36,300 nt of DNA from CAZEVY01 sp964515555 (GTDB lineage Bacteria; Acidobacteriota; Terriglobia; Bryobacterales; Bryobacteraceae). Every line of letters starts with the position of its first letter. Position 1 is the stretch's first letter. Shown here in pieces: positions 16,919 through 25,326 of this stretch. Made by a program: the position numbers and the translations under genes. The stretch is from contig CAZEVY010000048.1 in the NCBI GenBank assembly GCA_964515555.1, forward strand, positions 1 to 36,300, read 5' to 3'. The notes below the pieces were generated by a model. That model was not told the origin of the DNA. It made no database searches and saw nothing but the letters and a program-made list of their open reading frames with translations.

Positions 16919-17308
16919 TCAACTCAGCCGCCGGTGATCCTTGAGAATGCAGCGGTCCATCACTACGAAGAGACCGGCCTCGCGCGCCCTGGCCGCGGCC
17001 GCTTCGTCGGCGACGCCCTCCTGCATCCAGATCGCGCGGGCGCCGATGCGAATCGCCGCCTCGACGATCGGCGCAACGAATTCGGACCGCCGGAAGACAT
17101 TCACGATGTCGACGCGCTCGGGGACGGCGTCGAGATCGGAATAGCATTTCTCGCCGAGCACTTCGTCGAAGTGGGGATTCACGGGAATCACGCGGTAGCC
17201 GGCGCCCTGCATGTATTGCGATACGCCGTAGCTGGGCCGGAGGCGCCGCCCCGAGAGCCCGACCACGGCGATGGTGCGGCTGGTCCGCAGAAGTTCCTCT
17301 ATCGTCAT
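16919..17308 (-). CDS. CoA-binding domain protein (YccU-like)
   Basis: 129 residues, cytoplasmic. A single Rossmann-like CoA-binding domain is clear: 'TIAVVGLSGRRLRPSYGVSQYM' near the N-terminus, 'GYRVIPVNPHFDEVLG', 'DIVNVFRRSE' and 'ARAIWMQEGV'. The size and motif order fit the stand-alone YccU-type family, which binds CoA and has no well-defined cellular role. It is divergent from the GT39-like gene with only 18 bp between the start codons, so the two promoters must overlap or lie within coding sequence. Confidence 0.85.
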   Translation of the reverse strand: MTIEELLRTSRTIAVVGLSGRRLRPSYGVSQYMQGAGYRVIPVNPHFDEVLGEKCYSDLDAVPERVDIVNVFRRSEFVAPIVEAAIRIGARAIWMQEGVADEAAAARAREAGLFVVMDRCILKDHRRLS

Positions 17309-17312
17309 TCGC

Positions 17313-17318
17313 TATAAT
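17313..17318 (+). promoter_or_regulatory. Perfect -10 hexamer TATAAT just before the GT39-like gene
   Basis: TATAAT lies 8 nt before the TTG at 17327 in the 18-bp gap between divergent genes. Transcription would begin at or next to the start codon, implying a leaderless message. No consensus -35 lies 17 bp upstream (the sequence there is gaagtt). Confidence 0.4.
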
Positions 17319-17326
17319 CGGGCGGC

Positions 17327-19501
17327 TTGGAGCGAAAAGAAGCAGCACCCACCGCGCAGCTTCACGGTAGCACAAGGTGGTCGCGACCCCTGGCGGCGGC
17401 CGTGCTGCTGCTGCCGCTTCTCGTGCTGTGGCGCGACGACCGGCCGCTCTACTCGCCGCCCTATCACGCCGATCCCTGGTTCTACCTGGGCTACATGCTG
17501 AACCTGGTGGAGTACAAGCGCGACCTTTTTCACGGGCTCTACTACGGCGGACGGCTGTCGTGGATCCTGGCGGGCTTCGCGGCGCATTCGGTGTTTCCGC
17601 CGGTGGCGGCGAACGCCGTGCTGCATCTGGCCGTGCAGTCGACGGCGGTGTTTTCGTTCTTCGCGATCCTGCGGCGAACCATCGGCGAGCGCACCGCGTT
17701 TCTGGCGGCGATGATGTTCTCGGTTCAGCCGTGGTTGTGGGCGGCCACCGGATGGAACTATCCCGACGGCGCCGGCATCGCCTTCTTCCTGCTGGCGATG
17801 GCGCTGGCCGCTCGCGCGGGGCAGACTGGCGGCAGAGTCGCGCTCGTCGGCGCCGGCATGGCGGTGGGAGCGATGGTGTCGTCGCACCTGTTCCTGGCGA
17901 CTGTGGCGCCGCTCGTGCCCCTGTTCTACCTCGCGATGAGTTGGAGGCGTGCGCCCGCGCGACGGCTGGTGGCGTCGTTCGCGCTGTGGGCGGGTGCGGG
18001 TTTCGCCGCCGTCATGATCGCCCTGGGCGCCGTCAACTACGCGCTTGACGGCAATCCCTGGTTCTTCGCTTCATCAATCGCGCAGGGCCGCTCGCTCGCC
18101 AGGGACTTTCGATTCACGCGCGGCATCTGGATCGGGGATCGCCTGTCCCCGTGGCTGTGGCCTTCGGTCGTCGGCCTGGTGGCCGCCGTCTTCGCGTTGC
18201 TGTCGCGCGGCCGGGACGCCGCGCCATCGCGCCGGCTGTTCGCGGCCTTGCTGCTGTTGACTCTCGCGTATTTCGGCTACTTGCAGCTCCGGGGCATGAC
18301 GGTCCTGGCAATCTACCCGTACGCGAGTTATCTGTTGCCCCTGGTGTTCCTGACGGTGGGATCGACATTGATGCCGGCGGTGGAGACGATGCGGAGGAAG
18401 AACTTCGCCATCCTGTGCGCCGCCGCCGCCGCGGTCTTCGCGTCGACCTGGGCGGCGCCGCAACGCCTGCGGGAGTATCCTCCGGCGGGCGCGATGACTG
18501 CCCTTGGCGTGGCGACCGTCGCGGCGCTGGGGGCGGCTTTTCTGGCGCGGGGACGGTCCGCAGGCCCGATTCTCGCGGTGGCCGGCCTCTCCGGGTTCAC
18601 GGCGATCGGACTCCACCACACCAGCAATCTCGATTACGTCGACGTTCACGGCCATCGCGCTCAGTTTGAACGCATCGTGCGGGTGCGCGAGAGGATCGAA
18701 GCGGCGCGGCAAGGACGCACGGTACGGTTCTGGTACGATCGCCGCGAGCCCAATTTTCACGAATACTATGCCATGAATGGCGTATATATGGCGGAATTCA
18801 GCCGCGTCGGCCAGGAGTTTCCCGAAAAATGCGGCGGTCCCGTCGAGCCGGGCGCCTTGATTGTTGTTCCGACGGACAAGGCCGGCGCCGCGGAGTTGGC
18901 GAGCGCCGCTCTGTCCGCCTGCTGGAAGCCCTGGGGCGTGCGGCCGGCGGTCGAGAGCGTCGAGCGCATCGAGGCCCCGCGGCCGTACGCGCTCGCGATC
19001 CTCCGTGCCGAGGCCGACCCCGCCGCCTGGCGTCCGCTCGGAGCCGTGTTCGACGCCGCGGGCCGGGGCCGCCTTGAAGCATCGGCGGCTTCGTTTCCTC
19101 TGGAACGCTGGACGGCGCTGAAGCACGGTGAGGAGACGCCGCTCGTTCGGGCCGGCGCGGATCGCGTGGAGATTCGCACGGCCCGCGATGCCTCGCTTCC
19201 GGCCGCGCAGTACGGCCCGATCGTCATCTCCACAACCGGCCGCTACCGCTTCGCGTTGCACACGCGCGATCACTACGGGCGGTTTCTCTTCGCCATCGTG
19301 AAGAACCCGGGCTTCCTGCTCCTGGGCGGCGACGGCGAGGGCCGCCGCGTGGGCGAACGCCGCGAGAACGCGCTCTGGCTCGACCTCAAGGCCGGCGACG
19401 AGATCGCGCTGGTCGTCAGCAACCACGATGTGTGGGGTTACGGCGCGGCCCGGCTGGCGATCGTGCGGGTCGAGGCGGCGTTGATTGGCTTGGTCGACTA
19501 A
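17327..19501 (+). CDS. Large polytopic membrane protein, GT39-like glycosyltransferase
   Basis: 724 residues. The start is taken as TTG at 17327; a GTG at residue 26 is an alternative. Residues ~20-435 contain about ten hydrophobic segments. The first extracytoplasmic loop (YHADPWFYLGY) carries acidic residues as in the GT39/ArnT-like group that uses polyprenyl-linked sugars, and WNYPDGAGIAFF follows in a later loop. Residues ~440-724 form a soluble beta-rich domain of unknown function. A role in transferring a sugar to an extracytoplasmic acceptor is plausible, but donor and acceptor are unknown and the match is by architecture. Its TAA overlaps the stop of rluB on the other strand by 4 bp, leaving no room for a terminator. 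Confidence 0.72.
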   Translation: MERKEAAPTAQLHGSTRWSRPLAAAVLLLPLLVLWRDDRPLYSPPYHADPWFYLGYMLNLVEYKRDLFHGLYYGGRLSWILAGFAAHSVFPPVAANAVLHLAVQSTAVFSFFAILRRTIGERTAFLAAMMFSVQPWLWAATGWNYPDGAGIAFFLLAMALAARAGQTGGRVALVGAGMAVGAMVSSHLFLATVAPLVPLFYLAMSWRRAPARRLVASFALWAGAGFAAVMIALGAVNYALDGNPWFFASSIAQGRSLARDFRFTRGIWIGDRLSPWLWPSVVGLVAAVFALLSRGRDAAPSRRLFAALLLLTLAYFGYLQLRGMTVLAIYPYASYLLPLVFLTVGSTLMPAVETMRRKNFAILCAAAAAVFASTWAAPQRLREYPPAGAMTALGVATVAALGAAFLARGRSAGPILAVAGLSGFTAIGLHHTSNLDYVDVHGHRAQFERIVRVRERIEAARQGRTVRFWYDRREPNFHEYYAMNGVYMAEFSRVGQEFPEKCGGPVEPGALIVVPTDKAGAAELASAALSACWKPWGVRPAVESVERIEAPRPYALAILRAEADPAAWRPLGAVFDAAGRGRLEASAASFPLERWTALKHGEETPLVRAGADRVEIRTARDASLPAAQYGPIVISTTGRYRFALHTRDHYGRFLFAIVKNPGFLLLGGDGEGRRVGERRENALWLDLKAGDEIALVVSNHDVWGYGAARLAIVRVEAALIGLVD

Positions 19502-20226
19502 GGAGTCAGCCGCAGCAGCCGCTGGAATCGTTCGACCTCGGCAGGCGTCAGCCGGCGGAACTCTCCGGGCTTCAGATTCCCCAGCTCCAGAAACGCGATC
19601 TTCGTGCGGCGAAGTTTCTCGACCAGCCTCCCCAAGCGCTGGAACATCAGCCGGATCTGGTTCTGCCGTCCCTCGGCCAGCACCACTTCGTACCAGGGAT
19701 TCTCGGCCGACTTGGTGAGCTTCAGCTCGGCCGGCGCCGTCATGCGGCCTTCGATGAGAATGCCCCGGCGAAACTGCTTTTCCTGCTCGCCCGTGAGCCG
19801 GCCGTTGACCTTCACCAGGTAGGTCTTCGGCACGCGATCCTTGCGCCGCATGATGGCATTGGCGAACTCGCCGTCGTTGGTGAGCAGCAGCAGCCCCTCG
19901 CTGTGGTAATCGAGCCGTCCGACCGGATAGAGGCGCTCGTGCACTTGCCGCACGAGGTCCATCACCGTGCGGCGGCCCTCGGGATCGTGCGTGGTGGTGA
20001 CGCAGTCGACCGGCTTGTTCATCGCCAGGTAGATCATGCGCTTCGGCGCGCGCAGCAGCCGCCCGGCGACCTTGATGTGGTCGCGGGCGAGGTCCGCCTT
20101 CGACCCCAGTTCGACGACCACCGCACCGTTGACAGTCACGGCGCCGGAGAGGATCATCTGCTCGGCCTTGCGGCGGCTCGCGACACCGGCGCGCGAGATG
20201 ATCTTCTGAAGGCGCTCTTCAGGCAT
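19498..20226 (-). CDS. rluB: Pseudouridine synthase, RluB/RsuA family
   Basis: 242 residues, cytoplasmic. An S4 RNA-binding domain occupies residues 1-48 (LQKIISRAGVASRRKAEQMI). The catalytic domain carries the signature GRLDYHSEGLLLLTNDG with D106 as the catalytic aspartate, and later 'EGRQNQIRLMF'. The family converts a specific uridine in 23S rRNA (RluB) or 16S rRNA (RsuA) to pseudouridine. The place directly after scpA-scpB is the widespread scpA-scpB-rluB arrangement and favours RluB. It overlaps scpB by 8 bp. Confidence 0.92.
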   Translation of the reverse strand: MPEERLQKIISRAGVASRRKAEQMILSGAVTVNGAVVVELGSKADLARDHIKVAGRLLRAPKRMIYLAMNKPVDCVTTTHDPEGRRTVMDLVRQVHERLYPVGRLDYHSEGLLLLTNDGEFANAIMRRKDRVPKTYLVKVNGRLTGEQEKQFRRGILIEGRMTAPAELKLTKSAENPWYEVVLAEGRQNQIRLMFQRLGRLVEKLRRTKIAFLELGNLKPGEFRRLTPAEVERFQRLLRLTP

Positions 20227-20950
20227 CGGGGGCAGGATCTTGCGGCGCCGCGGGCGAGTCTTCGGCGGGCGGGTCGACCGCGGACTCCTCGGCCGGAGCC
20301 GTCTCCGGCGGCGAGGGCGTCTCGTCGCCGAGCGCCAGGCGGCTGAGCTCCTCGAACTCCTTGAGCGTCGGCAGCTCGGAGAGGTCTTTCAATCCGAACT
20401 GAAGCAGGAAGTCCTTGGTCGTGCGATAGAGCACCGGACGTCCGATTACCTGCTTGCGCCCGGCCGTGGTGATCAGCCGGCGGTCGAGCAGCGTCTTCAA
20501 TACGCCCGCGCCCTGCACGCCGCGGATCTCCTGCACCTCCGGCGCCGTCACCGGCTGCTTGTAGGCGATCACCGCCAGCGTCTCGAGCGACGCCTGCGAG
20601 AGCTTCAGCGGCGGCTTCAGCTTCTTGACGAACGCTCGGATCTCGTCGTGGTGCTCCGGCTTGGTCGACATCTTGTAGCCGCCGGCGACCTCGCGGACCG
20701 CCAGCCCGTGAGCGGCCCCGTCGTACTCGGCCGACAGCTCGGCGAGCAACGCCTCCACCTCGCGCGGCGGCCAGCCGAACGCCGAGGCGATCTGCGACGC
20801 CGGCAGCGGCTCGTCTGCTACGTACACTACGGCCTCGATCAGCGCCTTGCGCCGCAAACGTTCCGATTCGACGGCGGCCTCGCTCTGTGGCTCTGCCGCG
20901 TGCTCCTCCGCGGCCTCGGCCACGGCGGGTATCTCAAGTTGTTCCGACAT
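20219..20950 (-). CDS. scpB: Segregation and condensation protein B
   Basis: 243 residues, cytoplasmic. An Ala/Glu-rich N-terminal extension of about 30 residues precedes the two winged-helix domains of ScpB: 'RKALIEAVVYVADEPL' near residue 34, and 'SQASLETLAVIAYKQPVTAPEV..IRGV' near residue 118, ending with 'YRTTKDFLLQFGL'. A Pro/Glu/Ala-rich tail follows. ScpB dimers bind ScpA and SMC in the condensin complex that organises the chromosome for segregation. It overlaps scpA by 17 bp and rluB by 8 bp, so the three genes form one operon. Confidence 0.93.
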   Translation of the reverse strand: MSEQLEIPAVAEAAEEHAAEPQSEAAVESERLRRKALIEAVVYVADEPLPASQIASAFGWPPREVEALLAELSAEYDGAAHGLAVREVAGGYKMSTKPEHHDEIRAFVKKLKPPLKLSQASLETLAVIAYKQPVTAPEVQEIRGVQGAGVLKTLLDRRLITTAGRKQVIGRPVLYRTTKDFLLQFGLKDLSELPTLKEFEELSRLALGDETPSPPETAPAEESAVDPPAEDSPAAPQDPAPDA

Positions 20951-21737
20951 CCTCGCTCTGTTCTTCCCGTATCGCCGCCATCATCTCTTCGCCGGCGGCC
21001 ACTTCTTCGAATCGCTTGTGACGCCTCAACTGGATCTCACCGAACGGCTCGCGCTGCATCAGTACCAGCGCCTGCATGCGCACCATCTCCAGGATCGCCA
21101 GGAACAGGCAGATCATGGCGCGGCGCGTGCGTTGCGACTCGAACATCTCCAGCGCCGGAATGGCGTCGTGCGCGCCGATGCGGCCCAGGCGCTCGCGCAG
21201 CATGGCGATCATGCGCGGTACGGTGACGTCCTCGCGGCCGACTTCGTAGAGCGGCCGGTTCTTCACCCGCTCCAGCACCGTCTCCAGCGTCTTCACCAGG
21301 TCGTAGAGCGTCACCGCCAGCTCGCCCTCATCTTCGGCCGCGAACGCCCCCATGCCGGGGTTCGACCACATGGCCTCCTCGACCATGCGCTTCTGCTGGA
21401 GCATTTCGGCGGCGTTCTTGTAGCGCTCGTGTTCGAGCAGCCGCTCTACCAGCTCGCGCCGCGGGTCCTCCTCGGGCGACAGCTTGTCCAGCTCCGGGTC
21501 GCGCGGAAGCAGCATCTTCGACTTGATGTGGATCAGCGTCGCCGCCATCAGGATGAAGTCGGCGCCCAGATCGACGTTGAGCGACGCGGCCTGTGCGACG
21601 AAGTCGAGATACTGCGCCGTGATGCGCGCGATCGGGATGTCGTAGATATCGATCTCCTGCTTGCGGATGAGGTCCAGCAGGAGGTCGAGCGGCCCGTCGT
21701 AGCTCTCCAGGTGAAAACTGAGGGGGGAAGATGACAC
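20934..21737 (-). CDS. scpA: Segregation and condensation protein A (kleisin)
   Basis: 267 residues, cytoplasmic. The N-terminal ScpA motif is clear ('YDGPLDLLLDLIRKQEIDIYDIPIA' region, residues 13-37), followed by 'FILMAATLIHIKSKMLLP' and a C-terminal winged helix that contacts SMC. The protein bridges SMC heads and binds ScpB. It is the first gene of scpA-scpB-rluB; 49 bp separate it from the upstream amidase gene on the same strand. The sequence is close to the usual length of the family. Confidence 0.93.
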   Translation of the reverse strand: MSSSPLSFHLESYDGPLDLLLDLIRKQEIDIYDIPIARITAQYLDFVAQAASLNVDLGADFILMAATLIHIKSKMLLPRDPELDKLSPEEDPRRELVERLLEHERYKNAAEMLQQKRMVEEAMWSNPGMGAFAAEDEGELAVTLYDLVKTLETVLERVKNRPLYEVGREDVTVPRMIAMLRERLGRIGAHDAIPALEMFESQRTRRAMICLFLAILEMVRMQALVLMQREPFGEIQLRRHKRFEEVAAGEEMMAAIREEQSEDVGTT

Positions 21738-21786
21738 CGATCTTCCAGTTTACATGCGACCGCAATGACCGCGCACGCGGCGGCTT

Positions 21787-23433
21787 CTACAACTTCGGGT
21801 GCATCGTGTGCCACTCCGTCGACCGCTCGAACGCCAGCGCCGCGCGCATCGGCAGTCCCTCCCGATAGAGGGGTCCGGTGAACACCAACCCCTGCGGCCG
21901 GCCGCCGATGAACCCGCACGGAACCACGATCTGCGGATGGCCGGTGAGATTCGTCACCGAGAGCAGCGGCCCGCCGCCGAACGTCACGATGACGTCCCAG
22001 TCCGCCATGAACTTCTCCATCGCCTCGATGAGCAGCGTCCGCGCGCGCTGCGCCCGGATGTACTCCACCGCCGGGATCAGCCGCGACGACCGGAACGTGT
22101 TCGGCCAGTCGCTGGGCGCCTGCCCGCGGAGCTGGTTGACGCCGCCGTCGCGCGTCAGGTCGTCGAACGCCGCCGCGGCCTCGGCCACCAGGATCACGCG
22201 CAGCGGTCCGCTTTGGAAGTCTGGCAGTTTCACCGGCTGGAGTTTCGCGCCGCTCTTGCGAAGCGCTTCGAGCGCGGCGTCGTAGACCTTGCGCTGCTCG
22301 GCGCCCTGCTGCTGCCCCCCCTCGACGAAGCCGATCCGCAGCGCGCCCAGCGCCGACCGCGGCCGCCAGTCGAGCGGCGCGTCGACAACGGTGCGGTCCT
22401 TTCCGTCCGATCCGTGGATCGCGCGCAGCACCAGCGCGCAATCCTCCACCGACCGGCAGATCGGCCCGACCTTGTCCATCGTCCAGCTCAGCCCCATCGC
22501 TCCGTAACGGCTCACGCGCCCGTAGGTCGGGCGAAGGCCCACGACGCCGCACACCGTGCTTGGCGAGAGGATCGACCCCAGCGTCTCGGTGCCCAGCGAG
22601 AAGCCGACCAGTCCCGCCGAGGTCGCCGACGCCGATCCCGCCGAAGAGCCGCTGGAGGTCTGCTCGGGATTCCACGGGTTGCGCGTCATGCCGCCGAACC
22701 ACAGTCCGCCTTGCGCCAGCGCGCCCATCGAGAGCTTGGCGATCAGCACGGCGCCGGCGTCGCGCAGCCGCTCGACGACCGTGGCGTCGTAGTCGATCAC
22801 CTGGTTTCGGTAGGGTTCGGCGCCCCATGTAGTCGGGATGCCCTTCGTGGCGAACAGGTCCTTGGCGCCCCAGGGGATGCCGTGCAGCGGCCCGCGATAG
22901 CGTCCGCCGCGGATTTCGCGCGCCGCGCGTGCGGCCTGTTCCATCGCCAGGTCCTCGGTGAAGGTGATGACGCAGTTGAGTTTCGGCGAGTGCTGTTTCA
23001 GGCGGTCGAGATACATCTTCGTGAGGTCGACGGGCGACACGCGGCGCGCGCGCACCAGCGGCGCGAGTTCGGTGACCGGCAGGAACGCCAGCTCGTCGAG
23101 GCTCTTCCACGTGCGGCGGCCCGAGGTCCTCGGCATCTCGAATCGCGCCTTGCCGGCGGCGCGCGGCGGTGCCGGGTAGAAGCGGAACGCGGGCTCGGTG
23201 TCGAGCGGCACCGGAAGCTTGCGCAGCTCCTCGTGTCCGGCGAGGTTGCGGTTGACGGCGGCGAGCATCATCGCGCGCTGCGGCTCGGGGAAATCGAGTC
23301 CGATCGCGCGCAGGGCTTCGGCGAGCATGGGCGCGGTGACCCGCTGCACCGGCGGCTGCGGCGACTGCGCGCGCGCGGCTCCACCGCTCGCGCCGAGCGC
23401 GGTCATCAGTTGGATCCAGAGTCGTCGATTCAT
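21787..23433 (-). CDS. Secreted amidase (amidase signature family)
   Basis: 548 residues. The N-terminus (to about residue 23, GAARAQ) is a signal peptide, so this is not the cytoplasmic GatA subunit. The Ser-cisSer-Lys triad of the amidase signature family is visible: K191 in 'PWGAKDL', S263 in 'SSGSSAGSAS' and nucleophile S287 in 'GTETLGSILSPS'; 'VVGLRPTYGRVSRYG' follows. The usual DxGGS reads E-T-L-G-S here, a mild change that leaves the serine. About 100 extra residues lie between the signal peptide and the core. The substrate is unknown; periplasmic amide hydrolysis is expected. It is divergent from the M48 protease gene. Confidence 0.87.
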   Translation of the reverse strand: MNRRLWIQLMTALGASGGAARAQSPQPPVQRVTAPMLAEALRAIGLDFPEPQRAMMLAAVNRNLAGHEELRKLPVPLDTEPAFRFYPAPPRAAGKARFEMPRTSGRRTWKSLDELAFLPVTELAPLVRARRVSPVDLTKMYLDRLKQHSPKLNCVITFTEDLAMEQAARAAREIRGGRYRGPLHGIPWGAKDLFATKGIPTTWGAEPYRNQVIDYDATVVERLRDAGAVLIAKLSMGALAQGGLWFGGMTRNPWNPEQTSSGSSAGSASATSAGLVGFSLGTETLGSILSPSTVCGVVGLRPTYGRVSRYGAMGLSWTMDKVGPICRSVEDCALVLRAIHGSDGKDRTVVDAPLDWRPRSALGALRIGFVEGGQQQGAEQRKVYDAALEALRKSGAKLQPVKLPDFQSGPLRVILVAEAAAAFDDLTRDGGVNQLRGQAPSDWPNTFRSSRLIPAVEYIRAQRARTLLIEAMEKFMADWDVIVTFGGGPLLSVTNLTGHPQIVVPCGFIGGRPQGLVFTGPLYREGLPMRAALAFERSTEWHTMHPKL

Positions 23434-23492
23434 GAGGATTTCCAGGTTATCAGGGCCGGGGATGAACTATCCCGCTGTGGTAACTTGGCGAC

Positions 23493-23498
23493 AGGAGG
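23493..23498 (+). promoter_or_regulatory. Perfect Shine-Dalgarno AGGAGG that sets the M48 start
   Basis: AGGAGG lies 5 nt before the ATG at 23504 and decides between it and the in-frame ATG at 23462, which would add 14 residues before the signal peptide. Confidence 0.75.
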
Positions 23499-23503
23499 CT
23501 CTC

Positions 23504-24877
23504 ATGCTCAGAAGGCGGAATACCACGGCTCGTTTCCTGTGCGCGGCCCTTTGCGCGATCTCCGTTGCCGCCGCCCAGAAGAAGCCCAAGGAACTGAAGC
23601 CCGGCTGGAACCTGTTCTCCAAGGACCAGGACGTCCAACTCGGGCAGGAGGCCTCGCGCGAGATCGAAAAGCAGGCGCAATTGCTCGACGACGCACGGGT
23701 CAACCAGTTCGTGCAGCGCATCGGCAAGAATCTCGCCGCGCAGCCGCAGGCCGACAAGTATCCGTACACCTTCAAGGTGGTGGTCGACAAGAGCATCAAC
23801 GCCTTCGCTCTTCCCGGCGGGCCGACCTATCTGCACACGGGCCTGATCTCAGCTGCGGAGACCGAAGGCCAGATCGCGGGCGTGATGGCGCATGAAATCG
23901 CGCACGTCGCGCTGCGGCACGGCACCAACCAGGTGACCAAGGCGAACTTCATCCAGTTGCCGGCGTTGCTGGCGGGAGCGGTGGTCGGGGGGCGCGGGAT
24001 TACCGGCCAGCTCGCGCAGCTCGGGGTGAGCCTGGGGGCGGGGTCGCTGCTGATGAAGTTCTCGCGCGGCGCCGAGACCGACGCCGATCTGCTGGGCGCC
24101 CGCATGATGTCGCAGGCGGGCTACAACCCCATCGAGATGGCGCGATTCTTCGAAAAGCTCGAGGCCGAGACCGGGAAAGGCAGCGCGCTCTCGCAGTTCC
24201 TCTCCGACCACCCGAATCCGGGCAATCGCGTGAAGGCCGTGGAGCAGGAGATCCGGATGATGCCGCGGCGCGACTACACCGCCGATTCCGGCGAGCTGCC
24301 GCGCATCAAGGAAATCGTCAAGAACGTCAAGGAACTTCCCAAGAAACAGCCCACGGCGCTCAACCCGGGCGATATCTCGGCGTCGCGGCCCTCGTCGAAC
24401 CTGCGCAACTTCCGCGGGCAGGGCTTCGAGGTCGCCTACCCGGACAACTGGCAGACGTTCGGCGAAAGCAATTCGCCGGCGGTGACGATCGCGCCGCGCG
24501 GCGGCATCGGGCAGGACGCGCGGGGCGGCGTGCAGGTCGGCTACGGGGTGATGATCGCCTACTACGCGCCGGAGGGGCAGCGCAGCGATTTGCGGCGGGA
24601 GACCGCGACGCTGATCCGCGAGATGCAGAAGGCCAACACCAGCATGCGCGCCGGGCGCGAGGCGCAGCGCGGGGTGACGGTGGACAACCAGCAGGGTCTG
24701 CTGACGACGCTGTATTCGCCGTCGCCGTTCCAGGGCGAGACCGAGATCGACGTTCTCCTCACGGTGCAGCGGCCCGAGGGGCTGTTCTACATGATCTTCA
24801 TCGCGCCGGAGAAGGAGTTCCGGCAGATCGAGGGAACGTTCCAACAGATCCTGCGGAGTCTGCGGTTCACGGGGTGA
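23504..24877 (+). CDS. Secreted M48 family zinc metalloprotease
   Basis: 457 residues, signal peptide to about residue 23 (SVAAAQ). The M48 catalytic domain spans ~30-270: 'INAFALPGGPTYLHTGLI', the zinc motif H130-EIA-H134 and the third ligand E191 in 'ETDAD', then 'FLSDHPNPGNRV'. This fits the BepA/LoiP-like periplasmic group, which acts in outer-membrane protein quality control. No TPR domain follows; residues ~305-457 instead form a PsbP-like or stress-sensor-like beta-rich domain (QGFEVAYPDNWQTFGE...) ending in an amphipathic segment. The function of that tail is unknown. It is convergent with the small secreted protein gene, with an inverted repeat between them. Confidence 0.87.
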   Translation: MLRRRNTTARFLCAALCAISVAAAQKKPKELKPGWNLFSKDQDVQLGQEASREIEKQAQLLDDARVNQFVQRIGKNLAAQPQADKYPYTFKVVVDKSINAFALPGGPTYLHTGLISAAETEGQIAGVMAHEIAHVALRHGTNQVTKANFIQLPALLAGAVVGGRGITGQLAQLGVSLGAGSLLMKFSRGAETDADLLGARMMSQAGYNPIEMARFFEKLEAETGKGSALSQFLSDHPNPGNRVKAVEQEIRMMPRRDYTADSGELPRIKEIVKNVKELPKKQPTALNPGDISASRPSSNLRNFRGQGFEVAYPDNWQTFGESNSPAVTIAPRGGIGQDARGGVQVGYGVMIAYYAPEGQRSDLRRETATLIREMQKANTSMRAGREAQRGVTVDNQQGLLTTLYSPSPFQGETEIDVLLTVQRPEGLFYMIFIAPEKEFRQIEGTFQQILRSLRFTG

Positions 24878-24915
24878 ATCGGTACCGTTGGGAGCGCGCC
24901 CCGCGCTGAGCGCTC

Positions 24916-24945
24916 TCCAGGGAACATGCGTGAACGCTCCCTGGA
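24916..24945. terminator. Perfect 8-bp inverted repeat between convergent genes
   Basis: TCCAGGGA (24916-24923) and TCCCTGGA (24938-24945) pair around a 14-nt loop. It lies about 40 bp after the M48 stop and 50 bp before the end of the minus-strand gene. There is no T tract, but position and symmetry suit a bidirectional terminator. The right arm includes 'cgctccctgg', which resembles the first half of the dispersed repeat. Confidence 0.45.
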
Positions 24946-24994
24946 ATCAATGACGTGCTGCTGCTCGCCGGAGGCGGGTGCCGCACGGCAGTGC

Positions 24995-25300
24995 TCAGAA
25001 GCGACGCATGCGATCGCGGATACGCTTGGCGAGCTTCTCGATCTCCTCGGTCTTCTTGATCGCGCCGATCGAGAGCACGTGACGGTCGTTCTTCTCCAGC
25101 TCGATCTTCAAGTCCTCGGCGAGCTTCAGGAGCTTGCCGGCTTCCTCGAGCGATTTCTTGTGCTCGGCCTTGAGCAGATCCTCGGTCTTCGGTCCGGGTG
25201 GGCCGATCGGCTCCAGGTCGCGCCCGCGCTGGGGCTCCACGGTCTGCGCTCGCGCGCCGAGAGCAGCGAGAAGGGCGAGAACGAAACGGCGCGGTGTCAT
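24995..25300 (-). CDS. Small secreted alpha-helical protein of unknown function
   Basis: 101 residues from the ATG at 25300; a CAGGAAG Shine-Dalgarno-like run just before it favours this over an ATG at 25318. A signal peptide ends near residue 18 (GARAQ). The mature part is short, charged and helical (KTEDLLKAEHKKSLEEAGKL, then EKLAKRIRDRMRRF at the end). I recognise no named family; small helical exported proteins of this sort are frequent in Acidobacteriota. It is divergent from hom, with 26 bp between the two starts. Confidence 0.72.
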   Translation of the reverse strand: MTPRRFVLALLAALGARAQTVEPQRGRDLEPIGPPGPKTEDLLKAEHKKSLEEAGKLLKLAEDLKIELEKNDRHVLSIGAIKKTEEIEKLAKRIRDRMRRF

Positions 25301-25312
25301 CTTCCTGACTGT

Positions 25313-25318
25313 TATCAT
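25313..25318 (+). promoter_or_regulatory. -10-like hexamer TATCAT before hom
   Basis: TATCAT lies 8 nt before the hom ATG at 25327, with no Shine-Dalgarno between. If used, the transcript would be leaderless or nearly so. The -35 region is poor. Confidence 0.35.
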
Positions 25319-25326
25319 AGCCCTCT

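Noticed and set aside
21787..23433. Amidase as GatA of the tRNA amidotransferase
   Set aside because: It has a signal peptide and a long N-terminal extension, and no gatB or gatC is nearby.
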